Shown here piece after piece: positions 50,763 through 59,885 of a stretch of DNA of 64,000 nt. Position 1 is the stretch's first letter. Each line of letters opens with the position of its first letter. The notes under the pieces are model-generated. The model made no database searches, was not told where the DNA came from, and saw nothing but the letters and a program-made list of their open reading frames with translations. Source of the stretch: Pseudoscleropodium purum (lineage: Eukaryota; Streptophyta; Bryopsida; Hypnales; Brachytheciaceae); contig OZ017797.1 of the NCBI GenBank assembly GCA_963969395.1, positions 30,752,001 through 30,816,000 of the forward strand, read 5' to 3'. Made by a program: the position numbers and the translations under genes.

Positions 50763-51490
50763 TGTAGTTGAGGTGTACTTGAGGTTCACCTAAAGCACAC
50801 TTCAAGTGCTCTTTTATTTTTTTCATTCCATTTGAGTTAAGAATAATTAAATTTTAAGTTTAGTGACATATTCTATTCAAATTTTTTTTTTTAAAAGTAT
50901 GCTTGAGGTGTGCTTGAAGAAACCTCAAGTACACCTCAAGCACATTTAAAAAAAAATTGAATAGAATGTTTCACCCTATTTTTTTTTTTAATTTGCATCT
51001 AATGAGAAAAGTAAAAGTGTGCTTGAGGTGTGCTTGAGGTGTGCTTGAGGTCTACACTCAAGCACACTTAAACTCACTTTGTTTAAATAAAAAATTTAAT
51101 ACACTTTCTCAACACAATTTTTTTTTGAATTTTAATTCAAGTTTTCAATTTTTGGTTTTTAATAATTTAATAATTAAAATCTTTTTTATTTGTTTTTTTA
51201 TTTTTCTTTATTGTCAAGTCTAATATTCTTGATAGAGAAGTTCAAGTTCAAAATGTATAATGCATTATTTATAAGCTAACTTTTGAAGAACCAAGTTGTA
51301 TTTCTCATTGCATATGAATCAAAATATTAAAATTATATTTTTTTCATTAAGTGTATGATCGAATTTTTCCCTATGTTTTGTAGCCGTGAATGAGTGGGGG
51401 GCCTCCCCGGCCAAATGGAACCCGGGTGGAGCCAGGCCTGGGTCATCCCATTCCCCAAGCCACATCAGTCATGAATGGGTGGTGATGCCC
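49982..51490. mobile_element. PIF/Harbinger-like non-autonomous element, 1.5 kb, TAA duplication
   Basis: The left end GAGCATTGCCACCCATTC and the right end, whose complement is GGGCATCACCACCCATTC, agree at 15 of 18 positions. Both are flanked by TAA (49979-49981 and 51491-51493), the 3-bp TWA duplication typical of PIF/Harbinger. The terminal ~100 bp on each side are GC-rich, while the interior is AT-rich and filled with hairpin repeats. No transposase frame. Its TIR differs from the Harbinger at 52451, so it belongs to a different family. Confidence 0.78.
50360..51075. repeat. Array of six hairpin units built from GTGTGCTTGAGGTGTGCTTG
   Basis: Six ~55-bp palindromes start near 50362, 50492, 50612, 50758, 50896 and 51013. 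Each carries GTGTGCTTGAGGTG..CTTGA in the left arm and TCAAGCACACCTCAAGCACAC in the right arm, separated by 70-90 bp of AT-rich spacer (CATTCCATTTGAGTT.A.AATAA). Spacing is about 115-145 bp. The array sits wholly inside the PIF/Harbinger-like element. Confidence 0.85.
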
Positions 51491-51709
51491 TAACCATCAT
51501 AGGCAAGTCTGTGAGATCAGGATGGGTCTAGATGAAAATCCACGTGTATATTGAATAAAATATTCATTTTTGGAAGAAAAAATTTGGGGTTTTTTTACAT
51601 TTGTCCTCATTCTTATTTTTGTACACATTGAATTCAATTTCTACACAACTTTCCTACATCCTATAGGTTGAAATGCTCTCAAAATTGTTTGAAGTAAATA
51701 CTTCTACCT

Positions 51710-51960
51710 TATTTCCAACCAAAGCTTAGAATTTGTTTTTTTTCTCCTTTTCAAAGTTGGAACTAATAAAGTCATGACACATGTCCCAAAGTAGTGAGTA
51801 GGAAAGTAACTCTTGAATGATCATAATTGAAAGATTCTATATATCAAGTATGGGTTTAGACTAGTTGTTAGCTTCCAAAATTCATAGTAATTTCAGTTCA
51901 AAGCATACAATTAGAGAAAAATTTACAATCCCCATGATTTCTATCTTCTAACATGGCAAA
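51710..51960. repeat. Dispersed repeat R1, copy 2
   Basis: TTTCCAACCAAAGCTTAGAATT, CTCCTTTTCAAAGTTGG, ACTAATAAAGTCATGACACATGTCCCAAA, GAGTAGGAAAGTA and CTCTTGAATGATC align with 10725-11000 in the same orientation. Non-coding. Confidence 0.75.
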
Positions 51961-52447
51961 AAATTTATATTGCCTTATACTACTCAAATACATGGATGGA
52001 ATTGGTGATATGGTTCTAGCATCATAGGGACTATCTGTATTCTACTCGTCTTTACCACCAGATGTCATGCACCAACCTATTTGAATAGTGACATAAACCT
52101 TGGTTGTATGCAAACATAAACTGTCACATAAATAAGCTGAAATGTTGGTATTATTTCAAAATACCATAAAAAAATGCATGTGATACCAATTGCAGAAACA
52201 TACCGAACTTACTAGAAAAGATGTCAGTAACCTACCACCAGTCTCCGTAGAAATTACTGCCTCCGTAGTCTGCAGACATTACAGCTCCAGCTACACTAAA
52301 AAAGATGTCATTACCACCAGTCTTGGAAATGAGAACCCCTGTAAGGACAGAGACCATGACCATGAATTCAAACTCCAAAATCCACTCATAACTCCACCCC
52401 CATATTACCACTAAGCACTAAGGTAGTCCTCTCTGAAAGCGACCATT
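51961..52447. other. Intergenic DNA left of the Harbinger
   Basis: A short repeated word, AAAGATGTCA(G/T)TA or TTACCACCAGTCT (about 52215 and 52300), is visible. No gene recognised. The last ~15 bp (to 52450) match the start of dispersed repeat R2. Confidence 0.35.
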
Positions 52448-52850
52448 TAAGGGTTGCTTCACACATGGGCCGAAGGTTGAGAGTCCGTCGGCCCCTCAAC
52501 CCTTCACACAAGGTGGCACAATCCAAAGTCCATCACCCTCCAAACTGCTTACATGGCAGCCCAGCTCCTACGTGGCAATGGCCTCGTGACGGACTCTCGA
52601 CCAGAGTTTGGGTCGCCAAAAAGTGGTGACCCAAACTCTGGTCGAGAATTGTCAAATTTAAAAAAACAAAAACAAAAAAACTGACAAAATCTTAGCCGTT
52701 GGATCAAAAGGACTGTTTTTCTCAAGGCCAAAAGGAAGATGCGCCTTCTCCCTCCCTCCCTCTCTCTCTCGAATGTCTTGGTAGAAGTCTTTTTTTTTTA
52801 CAGTTCTTTGTTGTGTGTTGTCTATCAAATTTGTTTTGCAAGTAAAGAAG

Positions 52851-54131
52851 ATGGACCATTTTTCTGAAAACCCTTTTTTTTGTAGCCAAATGGCTTTTAT
52901 GGGGTCAGAAATTTTTTTGACTCCAAGTTCTTATGGAGCATCTCAACCTTTTTCAGCTCAAGTTGGAAAGAAAAGTTTAGAAGAGAATCAAGAAACAATT
53001 GTGGAAAGAGTAGAAGAGAAGGTTGTTGAGGAAGTGGATTGTGAGATAGTAGGGTCTTCTAAAAAGAGAGGTGCTCCTAAACAGAAGGCTGCTCCGAAGA
53101 AAAAAACAGCTTCTAAAAAGAAGGCAACAGTGAAAATTGAAGGAGAAGTCGAAGGAGAAGAGGCAAATCGAATGTGGGAGCACTTGGAGGTGCTTCAATT
53201 GATTGCATTGAAGGGGGAGATGGAGCTTGAATTTGTTCGAAATGGAAAAAAACAAAGTATGTTTGAATTTTTTACCCTAATTTATAATTTCTTGCAAAAG
53301 GTTGAGGATTGGGGCCTAAAGGCCTTTGCCTTCACGTGCCCGTGCCCATGCCTGCCACCATGGCCCCCCTTTCCCCCATTGGACATCGAAATGGGATGTC
53401 GCTGGTGGGGTTTGAACCCTACTCTCCACCACTACAATGGAGAAACATTCCATTACATGGACTATTCCCTCCACCTACTTTCCTCAATGTCCAAAGCCAA
53501 CAAACTTTCTCATTTGTACCTTACATTCATTACATAGTCTTCTTTTACAATGAGAGCATGTGCTATCATTGTTATTTCTATGCCATTTTTGACTCCTTCG
53601 CCCTATTTTTTTATTGTTTTGCTTGTAGGAATTAAAACTTGGGTGAGGCTTCATGCTAGACTGGTAGTGATGCTACCAAAATTCAACCGCACTACTGTAG
53701 CATGCCGTAAGAAATTCAAGACCATTTTTGATGCTTACAAGGACAAAATGGCCAATGGTATTTGGGGCAATAATCGACAAGAGAGAAAATTCTATGATGC
53801 TTTAGATGAATGGTATCACCAAGCCGTGCAAGTCATGAAACATGTCTCTACTACAACAATAAATCATGGACAAATCCAAAGCAATTTAGCCCCAGATGGA
53901 GATGGAGATGGAGAGAGTGCACCAACATCAACAACAAATTCTACACCAACGGCAACAACAATTCTGTCTACACCAACATCAAAAGGTAAGCAAAATTTTC
54001 ATGATAGAGCCATTCAAATTTTTGAGAAAATGGCAGAAACTAGTACCGGTTTGATGAAAAACTTTGAGAGAACTAATGAGCTGCTAGAAAAAATAGACCA
54101 ACAATTTGATCGTTTGATCAATAAGTTGTAG
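52851..54131 (+). CDS. Harbinger accessory protein, trihelix/SANT-like, 302 aa
   Basis: Two exons, 52851-53256 and 53629-54131 (909 nt, in frame). The donor is CAAA|GTATGT and the acceptor TTGTAG|GA. The N-terminal half is acidic then strongly basic: a GAPKQKAAPKKKTASKKKA stretch at about residues 76-94 looks like a nuclear localisation signal. Residues about 120-200 carry the DNA-binding domain (MWEHLEVLQLI, RTTVACRKKFKTIFDAYK, NRQERKFYDALDEWY), a trihelix/Myb-SANT pattern as in ORF1 proteins of plant Harbingers, which help the transposase reach the nucleus and the TIRs. A Thr/Ser-rich linker and a coiled-coil-like tail (RAIQIFEKMAETSTGL, ERTNELLEKIDQQFDRL) follow. The model is intact, unlike the transposase. 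An upstream non-ATG extension is possible but unsupported. Confidence 0.8.
53257..53628 (+). other. Intron of the Harbinger accessory gene with a GC-rich inset
   Basis: A 372-bp GT-AG intron inferred from frame continuity. Its middle (about 53300-53480) is GC-rich and stays open in one frame (CPCPCLPPWPPFPPLD...), unlike the AT-rich ends. Retaining it would run into a stop at 53535, so splicing is needed for the conserved C-terminal half. Confidence 0.7.
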
Positions 54132-54142
54132 GGAATTATGTG

Positions 54143-55546
54143 CTACTCTTCATCTAAGCTATAGTCATCATCACTATAGCTACAATTTTTCCACTGCAAA
54201 TTTGATTTTTTGGCCAAATGATCTCTATAAAATGTTTTGGTGAGTAATAGATGAACTCGAGTTGAATCAGCCAACATTTTCTCCATTTTCTCTTGTTGCT
54301 TTGTTTTTGTTTCTTCACTTGCAGGATTTTCTTCATTCTCTATTTCATCTTCTTCTTCTTGTTCTATGAATGGAGTCTCTTCACCTCGTGGATTCTTTTT
54401 TTGTAATTCCTTCATTTCCCTCAATGATGACTCTAGAGAATGAAACATGTCCGTCTCTTGCAATTTTCCTAGTGCCATATTCACTTCAGCTTGTAGTTCT
54501 TTTTCTGTTTCTTTTGCCCATTCCATACAAAAATCATCATTCTCCAAAATACACAGATTGTGGAGACACAAACAAGTTGTAACTATGTCAAGCACATTTT
54601 GAAGTGGCATGTCAATCCTTTTCAATAGTATGTGCCATCTTCCTTTTAGAATGCCAAATGCTTTTTCCACAGCCATATGTGTGCTTGATTGGATAAAATT
54701 CCAATGTGCTTTTTTCCTTGGCAATCCTTCCTTTTCATCCTTGAATGGTGAGTAAAACCAAGGCCTCATAGGATATGTAGCATCAACAATAAATTTGTAA
54801 GATAAAAATGCTCCTCTCATAGTCCACTTTCTAATTTCTGATTTCTAAAATAAAGCCCAATCATGAATCTAGCCAGCCCATCCAAAATCATAATCCAAAA
54901 ATTTGCAATTAGCATCTACTACCGCTTGTAGTAAACACAAATAATATGCTTTTCGACAATAATATGCTACCGGATCATGGGATGGTGCTAAAATAGGAAT
55001 GTGGCTACCATCAATTGCTCCTAGAATAAGCGGAATTCCATGTAGTGCTTCAAAACCATTTGCTATTTTCTTCATCAAAACAAGAGTGGGTTTAGGGAAA
55101 ACTAATGGTCTCAAATGAATCCTAATTGCTTCACAACATTGCCTCACAATGATGGAAGTTGTACTCAACCCTATACCAAATAACTCACCAATCATTTGCA
55201 ACGAATTACCCATTGCTAATCGAGAAAGAGTAATTGCAATCCTTTTCTCCACACTAATACTTTCTTTGAAATTTGTATCCTTCTTCAAAACAAGTCCCAA
55301 AAGAGTACATAAATATTGAAATGTAGATGTATTCACCTTCATTCGCTTCCAAAATTCACAATCTGAATATGATCCCATCAATGTATCTTGAAAGAAACCT
55401 CCATATCTTTGAAATTGCCAACATTTTCTTTGAAAATTCACCCTCCGTCCTTGGGCAATAAAAACTGCCATCATCATCATTTGGGCATTCTGTTCAAAAA
55501 TTGCAAGTTTTTGCAATGCCAAAATACCCACAATGACACATTTCAT
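54143..55546 (-). pseudogene. Harbinger DDE transposase (DDE_Tnp_4), two internal stops
   Basis: The frame from 55546 to 54143 is continuous except for TAG codons at 54869 and 54845, eight codons apart. Before the stops lie the helix-turn-helix region (SVEKRIAITLSRLAMGNSL, GIGLSTTSIIVRQCCEAI) and LGAIDGSHIPI with the first catalytic Asp, ending DYDFGWAG. Between and just after the stops are HD (second Asp) and FIVDATYPMRPWFYSPF, then MAVEKAFGILKGRWHIL with the catalytic Glu and LCLHNLCIL. The DDE residues are therefore all present. The stops fall in the conserved GWAG-x-x-HD-x-x-x-F segment, so they truncate the catalytic core. An acidic tail (EEEDEIENEENPASEETK) precedes the C-terminus. It cuts and pastes the element when functional. 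Confidence 0.9.
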
Positions 55547-55855
55547 GACTATGGAAACCGAAAGTAGAACAAGAATGCGTTCCTTCCTAGAATCTATGGT
55601 TAAAGAAGGTGAGAGGAAAATTTCAGAAATTACATGGACTATTTATGCAAAGAGAGATGGATACAAGCCAAACAAATGGTATGGTTTCGACTTTGGGCTT
55701 GGCCTTTGGAGGCTTCACACTATGGCTGGCCAAAGACTCCATTTCTAATTTTTTTATTATCATTTATTGCCCATTTCTTTGGACTCTCGTCCAAAGTTTG
55801 GCTAGGAACTCCCATGGCCTCTCGACTTGGTCGGCTTGTGTGTGAAGCGCCCCTA

Positions 55856-56185
55856 ATAAGAATTGGTTGCCTTTTGGGAGAAGCTAAACTCTTTGAAATA
55901 ATTTTCAGTGGATATTGGCCTCTCATCCTAACAGAATAACACCTTCTAGTGTGTTTCTAGTAAATTTTTGTAGGAAGAAAAATAGAATTGGCATTTAACC
56001 CAAGTTGTTTCATATTTCTTGGACCTTTGTGGAAATAGTTATAGGTTTTTGAAGTTGAAATACAGTAGTCACTAAAAAGGACTTGATCTCTTCATTCTCT
56101 TGAAATGTACATTGTTGATCCATTGAAGAAAGCAAAATGTCCCCATGTGTCATGATTGCTTTTAAAATATGGGTACTTTTAGAAT
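55856..56185. repeat. Dispersed repeat R2, copy 3, split by the Harbinger
   Basis: After the right TAA, GAATTGGTTGCCTTTTGGGA and GAAGCTAAACTCTTTGAAATAATTTTCAG, ..CCCAAGTTGTTTCATATTTCTTG, GGTTTTTGAAGTTGAAATACAGTAG and GCAAAATGTCCCC.TGTGTCATGAT align with 23665-23945. The missing left edge (AAAGCGACCATTTAA) lies at 52436-52450, on the other side of the Harbinger. Confidence 0.75.
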
Positions 56186-56382
56186 AGACTAATTTACATA
56201 CTGTGAATGAAATTTTTTATTTTATATATTTGTCAATCAAGATGAAACTACATGTTTTCTAAAAAGCTTCTAGCAAATAAATCACGTAAAAAATTTGGAT
56301 TTGTTTATGATGATTTGAAACTACAATGAATTTTTGAAGGAGATTTATGAATTTTCATATCAAATATAAAAAATGAGCTTAA

Positions 56383-57300
56383 TCCTTGAAGTTCCTTGAC
56401 TATGTTTTCATCAAAAACTCCCCAAAATTGCCATTTCAATTATAAGTACCAAATTTTAGGAAAAAAACATTTTTAGACACATGTAATTATAGGATCTTAT
56501 ATTACACTAGTTTCAAAAGATGTAGAAAAAGTTTTAGAAATTTCCACTGTGGAGAGGGTAAGATATTAGCATTTGAAATGACAAAAATTCTTTTGAAGGC
56601 GCTTCTGAAAAATTGGATAGTTGCACTTCACAAGGTCACATTTTCATAACAAAATGTTCATATTGGTGGTGCTTCCTTGGATTCATTCTTCTACGTAAGT
56701 TAGCTACATGCTTGAAAATTTTCAAACCATTTTGGATTGTACAACATATAGGAAAAAAAAGTAATTAGAAAGAAGTAGAATATGATTCAAAATACTAAAA
56801 ATTTTAAGAATTTAGTTATGAAATTGAAAAAATGCCAATCCCAATGGTTGTAATGTTGTAATAAAAAAAAATCCTACATCCTATGATTTTTTTTTCCAAA
56901 AATATCAATAATTAAATTAAACTAAAGACTTCAAAGCTTAATTTAGAATAGAAAATCCATACTTGCCTACAAACTAAAACTCTTCACAAGTTATAACTTT
57001 CATCTCATTAATCAAAAAGGAATGATTTCATACTTCTTATATATATAAATCTAGAAAACCAATTTCAAACTTTTATTTTTGAAAAAAGTGATTTTTTAAA
57101 ATTTGCCCGGATTGCCCAAGTTGAAAAAAAACTACATATCATACTAAAACTTTCTTAAACATGTAATCAAAAGTTATGAAAACTATTTGGCCTTAAAAGA
57201 AACCTTATCTACATGTTATGTGAAAATTATAGAGAAAAAAATCATAATTCCATTTGTTGTGAGTTACCAAATTTGTTATGGTGCCAAACAACAATGGTTA
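56383..57300. mobile_element. piggyBac-type non-autonomous element, subfamily B copy 2 (degenerate)
   Basis: TTAA at 56379-56382, then TCCTTGAAGTTCCTTGACTATGTTTT..CATCAAAAACTCCCCAAAATTGCCATTT. This lines up with the subfamily B left end at 37014, and the shared block TATAGGATCTT(G/A)TA(C/T)T..AC..TAGATTGGAAGATATTAGCATT-like sequence follows. Homology is visible to about 57120 (TTTGCCCGGATTGCCCAAG). The right end was not fixed, so 57300 is an estimate from the length of the other copy. Confidence 0.5.
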
Positions 57301-58909
57301 TAGATTTTCAACTTCAAAAACTAAAATGAGCTTTTCATTTTTAAAAAGCCATAAAAATATTCAAATAGAGAAGAAGCTACACAAAATAGTGAAATTAGGT
57401 TGCTTTAACAATTGGGTAATTGGGTTGCCTCACCCCAACAAAAGTTACTAACTTTACCAACCATCAAAGTCAATAAATACTTCTATAGATGTTTTCATTT
57501 GTACACATGGAGGTTTATGAGTCACTCCCAATTACAACAATGCACAATTCAAAAGTAATTTATTCTTATATAGTGACACTAAATATTTATGTAATGTCAA
57601 ATGTCAAGAAATTAGTATAGAACAACCTAATTTTACTATTTTGTATAGATGCTAGAAGTTTCATTTTGTTTGTTTTGTTTGAAAGCAAAAAAAATCATTT
57701 TAAGGTCACATTCACATTCAAGTTTTCTAAGCAAAAGTCAAAAGTACTCTAGTGCACTAAATAGGTAAGCCATTTTTTGAAATATAAATCCTAAATAAAT
57801 AATAAATGAAATATATGATTTGAAATTATCTAAACAATGTATAACAATTGGCAAAGTAGTACACAAAGAATTAGATGAAAATCATTTGATCTTTAATATA
57901 AATGAGAATTGTTTGGCAATTACTATTCCACTCTTTGGTTATTCCTCCAATTATTTGTGGATAAGACATGAGTGGAGTGAAAGTCACTGACATATTTAGA
58001 TTCTAGTAAATATGAAAATTTAAAACAAACTCATTAGGTGGATGTATCTAATATTCTAAAAGATTTTATTTCTTCTAATTCTATAGATGATATGTATATT
58101 AGAGAAAGTTTACCTAGGTTGAATAATAGAACTTTGGTTGTCAATGGTAGCAATATCATTAAAAAATAATTAATTAAATTTTTTATTTTTTTATTTTTTA
58201 AAATTGTGTGTTTATGAGTTTATTTGTAATGATTCTTTTTTTTGTTGGTGCTAACATAATTTTTATAAATATAGATAAAAATTTATATCTCTTCCTTGTA
58301 ATAAAATCATTGACAATTGCATGCAACAACTTGAAGCCCTAGTTTTTATACATTATATGGATGTTCAAGAAAGTATTCAAGAAGATGTATCTATATGACT
58401 GTATGTAACATCTCATCATCTTCTAGAAGAATTTGTCTCCTCGTAATTCAAAATTAATAATTGTTTAAAAATTTAGGATTTAGAATTTTTTAATCCATCA
58501 AGGAAATAATCCGCATTTCCAAAATTGTAAAGAAGTATTATAAAATTCAATTTAGAAAGATAATTTAATGAACACTCTTGAATAATAGTTTAAAATATAA
58601 TCTATACATCATATCCATATGGTTAGATCAACTACCATATGAGCTTATATTTTTCAATTAAATTTGAAGGCAAAAAACCAAAATCCCTTCTAAAATTGAT
58701 TGCAGGTTAAATACTTGTGATTTTCTTAAGAATTTATATCCTTTAAATTTAAAATGTCAAGTTCTAATTGTATTAACTAATGTGCCATATGTTGTTGCCA
58801 CAATATAACAAAATAAAAGTAAAAATCATTTTTTAATTTTTTGATTCATAATAACTTCCAAATTCTAAATTCATGATTCTAGATATTTCATTGTAACAAA
58901 AATCCTCAT
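57301..58909. other. AT-rich intergenic DNA
   Basis: No gene, no clear repeat boundaries, and CG nearly absent. Simple AT tracts occur around 58170-58200. Confidence 0.4.
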
Positions 58910-58913
58910 TTAA

Positions 58914-59881
58914 CCCTAGAAGGCCCAAGGCCGTTTTGGGTTCAAAAACATCATTGCTTTTGAAGTGATATAGATCTAAATGTCACTAAGCTATGGAGAT
59001 TTTAACCGTGCAATCTTGTAGTGTATATGTTGTTAATAATGTGTATCAAATTTGAAGTCATTTGGCTGCATAGATTGCAAGATTATAATGTTTGAGTGTT
59101 GAAAAAGAATGCTGAAATTTTCCTAAAAACACATTTAGAGGCGAAATTTGATTTCTAAACCTAATCAAATGAAAAAACTTTAAACTACTAAGTGATTCAA
59201 AACCAGCATACAAACACATTGGTGAAAAAAACTATCATTCATTTGACTCAATGTGTTTGCAAAAAGGCTTGCAAATGTCAAATAATAGGCAAGAAAAGTT
59301 GCAAAAAACACATCTAGGGTTGAACCTCCTACTAAAATGCTTTTCAGTAATTCATTACTTTTTTGATTGATATGAAATTTTATCCACACAAACTAGATTA
59401 GTATGCGCAACTTTTCCAAATTTTTTTTTATTGGAAACGGACACTATATGAAGAAGATACAAGCTGCCAAAGTTCACTATAGTCCATAAATGGTGGGATT
59501 TGAATTTCAAATTGCTCCCAAACATTCAAAACAACTTGGATTGACATGAAAATTTTATCACAGTAACTAGACTTCAACGAAAATATAACCCAACAAATTT
59601 TATTGAAATCAAACATTGGATGAAGGAGATACAAGTCCCCAAAGTTGCAGCCATGAAGTGCACTTTGGTGAATCAAATTGAACCTGTGAACTTCGATTGG
59701 CTTCCACAAAATCATTACTTCTTGGATTGATCTGAAAATTTTACCACACAAACTAGAAGAATAGGCGCAAATTTTCCAATAAGTTTTATTGAATTTGAAC
59801 ATGGGATGCAAAAATTACAGTACTTTGAATTGAACTTAAAACTATGTGAGGACACTTTTTGTCCTCTTGGGCGGTCTAGGG
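58914..59881. mobile_element. piggyBac-type non-autonomous element, subfamily A copy 2, 968 bp
   Basis: TTAA at 58910-58913 precedes CCCTAGAAGGCCCAAGGCCG. The right end complement is CCCTAGACCGCCCAAGAGGA, followed by TTAA at 59882-59885. The CCCTAGA terminus and TTAA duplication are diagnostic of piggyBac. The interior holds three imperfect direct repeats of ~180 bp containing TTGGATTGA(T/C)(A/C)TGAAAATTTTA(C/T)CACA..ACTAGA (near 59360, 59535, 59722). Apparent minus-strand frames at 59428-59915 simply follow these repeats. Confidence 0.88.
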
Positions 59882-59885
59882 TTAA

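Larger units (their letters stand above)
52451..55853. mobile_element. Harbinger (PIF/Harbinger) transposon, two-gene, 3.4 kb
   Basis: The left TIR GGGTTGCTTCACACATGGGCC and the right TIR, whose complement is GGGGCGCTTCACACACAAGCC, agree at about 17 of 21 positions. Both are flanked by TAA (52448-52450, 55854-55856). Inside are the two standard Harbinger genes facing each other: a trihelix/SANT accessory gene on + and a DDE transposase on -, converging around 54131-54143. The sequence outside both ends matches dispersed repeat R2, so the element is nested in it. Confidence 0.93.

Noticed and set aside
52501..52650. Palindromic pair around GACTCTCGACCAGAGTTTGGGT and its complement as a separate element
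   Set aside because: It lies just inside the Harbinger left end and has partial counterparts near the right end (GGACTCTCGTCC near 55780), so it is subterminal sequence of that transposon.
53300..53480. GGTTTGAACCC / GGTTCAAACCC resembling a tRNA or SINE B box inside the Harbinger intron
   Set aside because: No A box, acceptor stem or anticodon arm could be placed on either strand.
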